Below, piece after piece: positions 62,272-64,000 of a DNA stretch of 64,000 bases. The DNA comes from Paraburkholderia sediminicola (GTDB taxonomy: Bacteria > Pseudomonadota > Gammaproteobacteria > Burkholderiales > Burkholderiaceae): positions 124,001 to 188,000 of the forward strand of contig NZ_CADIKC010000001.1 in assembly GCF_902859805.1 (NCBI RefSeq), written 5' to 3'. The translations under genes were made by a program, and so were the position numbers. Under the pieces are notes generated by a model. That model saw nothing but the letters and a program-made list of their open reading frames with translations, was not told where the DNA came from and did no database searches. How positions within the stretch are numbered: the first letter of the stretch is position 1; each line of letters opens with the position of its first letter.

Positions 62272-63765
62272 ATGTCCACCACCACCGCACAACGCGCGAC
62301 CTCGGCACCAGGCGCCGCGAACGCCGGCTACCGGACGCTCTGGCGCTGGCACTTTTACGCAGGACTCTTTGTGATGCCGTTTCTGGTCGTGCTCGCGATC
62401 ACCGGCACGCTGTATTGCTTCCAGCCGCAAATCGAACCGCTGCTTTACCCGCACCGCCTGATCGTCGAACCGCAAGCCATGCCCAGGCTGACCGAAGACG
62501 CATTGCTCGCCAAAGCCCGCGCGGCGATGCCTGCCGACGCGCGCGCGGTGACGGCACCCATTGCGAGCGCACTGGAGCGCAGCACCGAGTTCATTTTTCG
62601 CCTCGCCGACGGCGAAAAACAGAGCGTCTATCTGAGCCCGTACAGCGGCGAAGTATTGGGCACGCTGAGCGTCGAGCACCGCTTCATGCAGGTGGACCGC
62701 ATGCTTCACCGCAAGCTGCTGCTCGGCAAACCAGGTGAATTGCTGATGGAATTGGCCGCGTGCTGGACGCTAGTGATGATCGGCACCGGCATCGCACTCT
62801 GGTGGCCGCGTGAGAAGACCACCGCACGCGCGGCGCTGGTGCCGCGCTTCTCGCTGCGAGGACGTCCGCTCTGGAAGAATCTTCATGTCGTGATGGGTAT
62901 CTGGCTCGCGCTCGGTGCGCTCATCTTCGTGCTGAGCGGTCTGCCGTGGACAGGCTCATGGGGTAAGCAGTTCAAAGCGCTCGCGACCGCCGCTAATCTT
63001 GGCGCGCCGCCGGGTTCGTGGGGTGGCTTGCCGTTGCGTTCTGCCCTGCCCGGCGTGCGTGCTGACAAGCATGCGGGTACTGCGGACGCAGGCGCCGAAA
63101 CGCAGCAGGGCCACGGGGAACACAGCGCGCACCAGGCGAACATGGACTCGATGCCGGGCATGGTGATGGACGATCTGCCCTTGCCACTCACGCCGTGGGC
63201 TGTCGGCAACACGCCAGTGCCGCAATCCGCCGATGCGCACGCGGCGCAAGCGCTGCCGCTCGGACACATCGTTGACCTCGTCGCATCGCTGGGTGTTCAG
63301 AGCGGCTACGACATCGTGCTGCCTTCATCCGCGACAGGCGTCTACACCGTCTCGTACTTTCCCGCCGACCCGAAAGACGAGCGCACGCTGTACATCGACC
63401 AATACAGCGGCACGGTGCTGAAAGACATCCGTTACGGCGACTACGGCGCGGTGTCGAAGGCCGTGTCGTACGGCACGTCGTTGCATATGGGCCGCTATTT
63501 CGGCGTCGCCAATCAGATTCTCTGCGCTGTGATTTCGCTTGGCCTCGCGGGAATGGCTGTGACCGGCTTCGTGATGTGGTGGAAGCGCCGGCCGCAGCGC
63601 TCGCTCGGCGCACCCTCGCGCGAACGCGCCGCACCGCCGATGCGTGGCTGGAAAACCGGTCTCGTTCTGCTCGGCATAGTCTTTCCATTGATGGGCGCCA
63701 CGCTACTCGCAGTGTGGCTTGCCGACCGTACTATTTTTGGCCGCGCTACGCGGCAACCTGCTTAA
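62272..63765 (+). CDS. PepSY-domain inner-membrane protein with His/Met-rich loop
   Basis: 497 residues behind a perfect AGGAGG. Hydrophobic helices lie near 28-50, 158-178, 203-225, 420-450 and 463-485, with two PepSY segments (near 75-150 and 320-395) in the periplasmic loops. A distinct periplasmic stretch at about 267-300 is loaded with His and Met (HGEHSAHQANMDSMPGMVMD), as in copper-handling proteins. It follows the TonB receptor and may reduce or pass metal across the inner membrane. The family (PepSY_TM, PiuB-like) is also seen with siderophore receptors. Confidence 0.88.
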   Translation: MSTTTAQRATSAPGAANAGYRTLWRWHFYAGLFVMPFLVVLAITGTLYCFQPQIEPLLYPHRLIVEPQAMPRLTEDALLAKARAAMPADARAVTAPIASALERSTEFIFRLADGEKQSVYLSPYSGEVLGTLSVEHRFMQVDRMLHRKLLLGKPGELLMELAACWTLVMIGTGIALWWPREKTTARAALVPRFSLRGRPLWKNLHVVMGIWLALGALIFVLSGLPWTGSWGKQFKALATAANLGAPPGSWGGLPLRSALPGVRADKHAGTADAGAETQQGHGEHSAHQANMDSMPGMVMDDLPLPLTPWAVGNTPVPQSADAHAAQALPLGHIVDLVASLGVQSGYDIVLPSSATGVYTVSYFPADPKDERTLYIDQYSGTVLKDIRYGDYGAVSKAVSYGTSLHMGRYFGVANQILCAVISLGLAGMAVTGFVMWWKRRPQRSLGAPSRERAAPPMRGWKTGLVLLGIVFPLMGATLLAVWLADRTIFGRATRQPA

Positions 63766-63801
63766 CGCCTCATTTCCGCCGCTAAAAACAAGGAACACAT
63801 C

Positions 63802-64000
63802 ATGAAGACGTCACGCAACCTTCTCCTCGCCGCCTTGCTGTGCGGATCATCCGTTCAGGCCTTCGCCGGCGCCGCGGCAACCGTGAGCGTATCGGATTGC
63901 TGGATCCGCGCGTTGCCGGGTGACCTGCCATCGGGCGGCTATTTCAAGGCCGGCAATACGGGCGATCAACCGGTCAATCTCACCGGCATCAGCACTGAAG
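63802..64000 (+). CDS. PCu(A)C-type periplasmic copper chaperone (N-terminal part, cut by window edge)
   Basis: 66 codons are inside the window. A signal peptide ends VQAFAG, then AAATVSVSDCWIRALPGDLPSGGYFKAGNTG, the opening of the PCu(A)C/DUF461 fold. The first PCu(A)C motif is usually 'VxxxWxRxxPxxxxxxGxYxxIxN', here VSDCWIRALP with an added Cys. The Met/His copper ligands (HxnM...HxM) lie further on, out of view. AAGGAAC precedes ATG 63802. It is the fourth gene of the copper cluster. Confidence 0.85.
   Translation, partial: MKTSRNLLLAALLCGSSVQAFAGAAATVSVSDCWIRALPGDLPSGGYFKAGNTGDQPVNLTGISTE

Noticed and set aside
1..64000. Search for CRISPR arrays, tRNA or rRNA genes, insertion sequences, integrases and toxin-antitoxin pairs
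   Set aside because: No regularly spaced repeats, cloverleaf sequences, transposase or integrase motifs, or short overlapping toxin-antitoxin pairs were seen by eye. A covariance-model scan would be decisive for RNAs.

Overview
The window looks like a 64 kb stretch of a chromosome or megaplasmid from a Burkholderiaceae bacterium, most like Paraburkholderia or Caballeronia. It is GC-rich and carries four porins of the Burkholderia trimeric type, eight LysR-type regulators, many single-operon transporters, a phasin and an aromatic-acid catabolic set. This assignment is inferred from gene content. I saw no rRNA, tRNA, CRISPR array, phage or insertion sequence.

Region by region. 0-6.5 kb: small regulator/enzyme pairs (MerR with a methyltransferase; LysR with a carboxymuconolactone-decarboxylase-like protein; SDR with a LysR), a patatin and a periplasmic cupin. 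6.5-18.4 kb: an alpha/beta hydrolase with a hairpin in its leader, RhlE helicase, a WYL regulator with a VOC protein, an ABC-F ATPase, an FGE-fold protein that lacks one catalytic cysteine, a secreted phosphoesterase, a second VOC protein and a LysR. 18.4-21.7 kb: a minus-strand operon of deacylase, MFS carrier and metallo-beta-lactamase-fold hydrolase. 22-28.5 kb: DinB protein, MFS carrier, a one-chain aconitase-family dehydratase with its LysR, and an Amt transporter. 28.9-34.2 kb: a three-subunit membrane-bound FAD sugar dehydrogenase operon (small subunit, GMC flavoprotein, tri-haem cytochrome c) followed by a porin. 34.2-37.9 kb: XRE/MmyB regulator, AhpD-like protein, porin and a membrane protein.

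37.9-52.1 kb holds a scattered route for an aromatic acid: ring-cleavage dioxygenase LigB/LigA with an AAHS transporter, a divergent LysR with two DNA-binding domains, and about 9 kb away galB-galC-galD, which take 4-oxalomesaconate to pyruvate and oxaloacetate. No ligC or ligI is present, so gallate, whose cleavage gives 4-oxalomesaconate directly, fits better than protocatechuate. A chemoreceptor, porins, an orphan periplasmic binding protein, a phasin and several very small envelope proteins lie between the two halves. 52.1-56.9 kb: porin, NCS2 permease, arylsulfotransferase-like propeller protein and a divergent LysR. 56.9-59 kb: an 11-repeat TPR protein fused to a GT9-like glycosyltransferase. 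59.3-64 kb: a DUF2946, TonB receptor, PepSY, PCu(A)C cluster that probably handles copper; it runs off the window.

The points most worth checking are the doubled-HTH LysR, the split gallate-type pathway with a two-subunit dioxygenase, the copper cluster with a His/Met-rich loop, an AT-rich island with a decayed HTH-like reading frame, and several small genes and operator-like palindromes. Nothing here is clearly a wholly new defence or mobile system.
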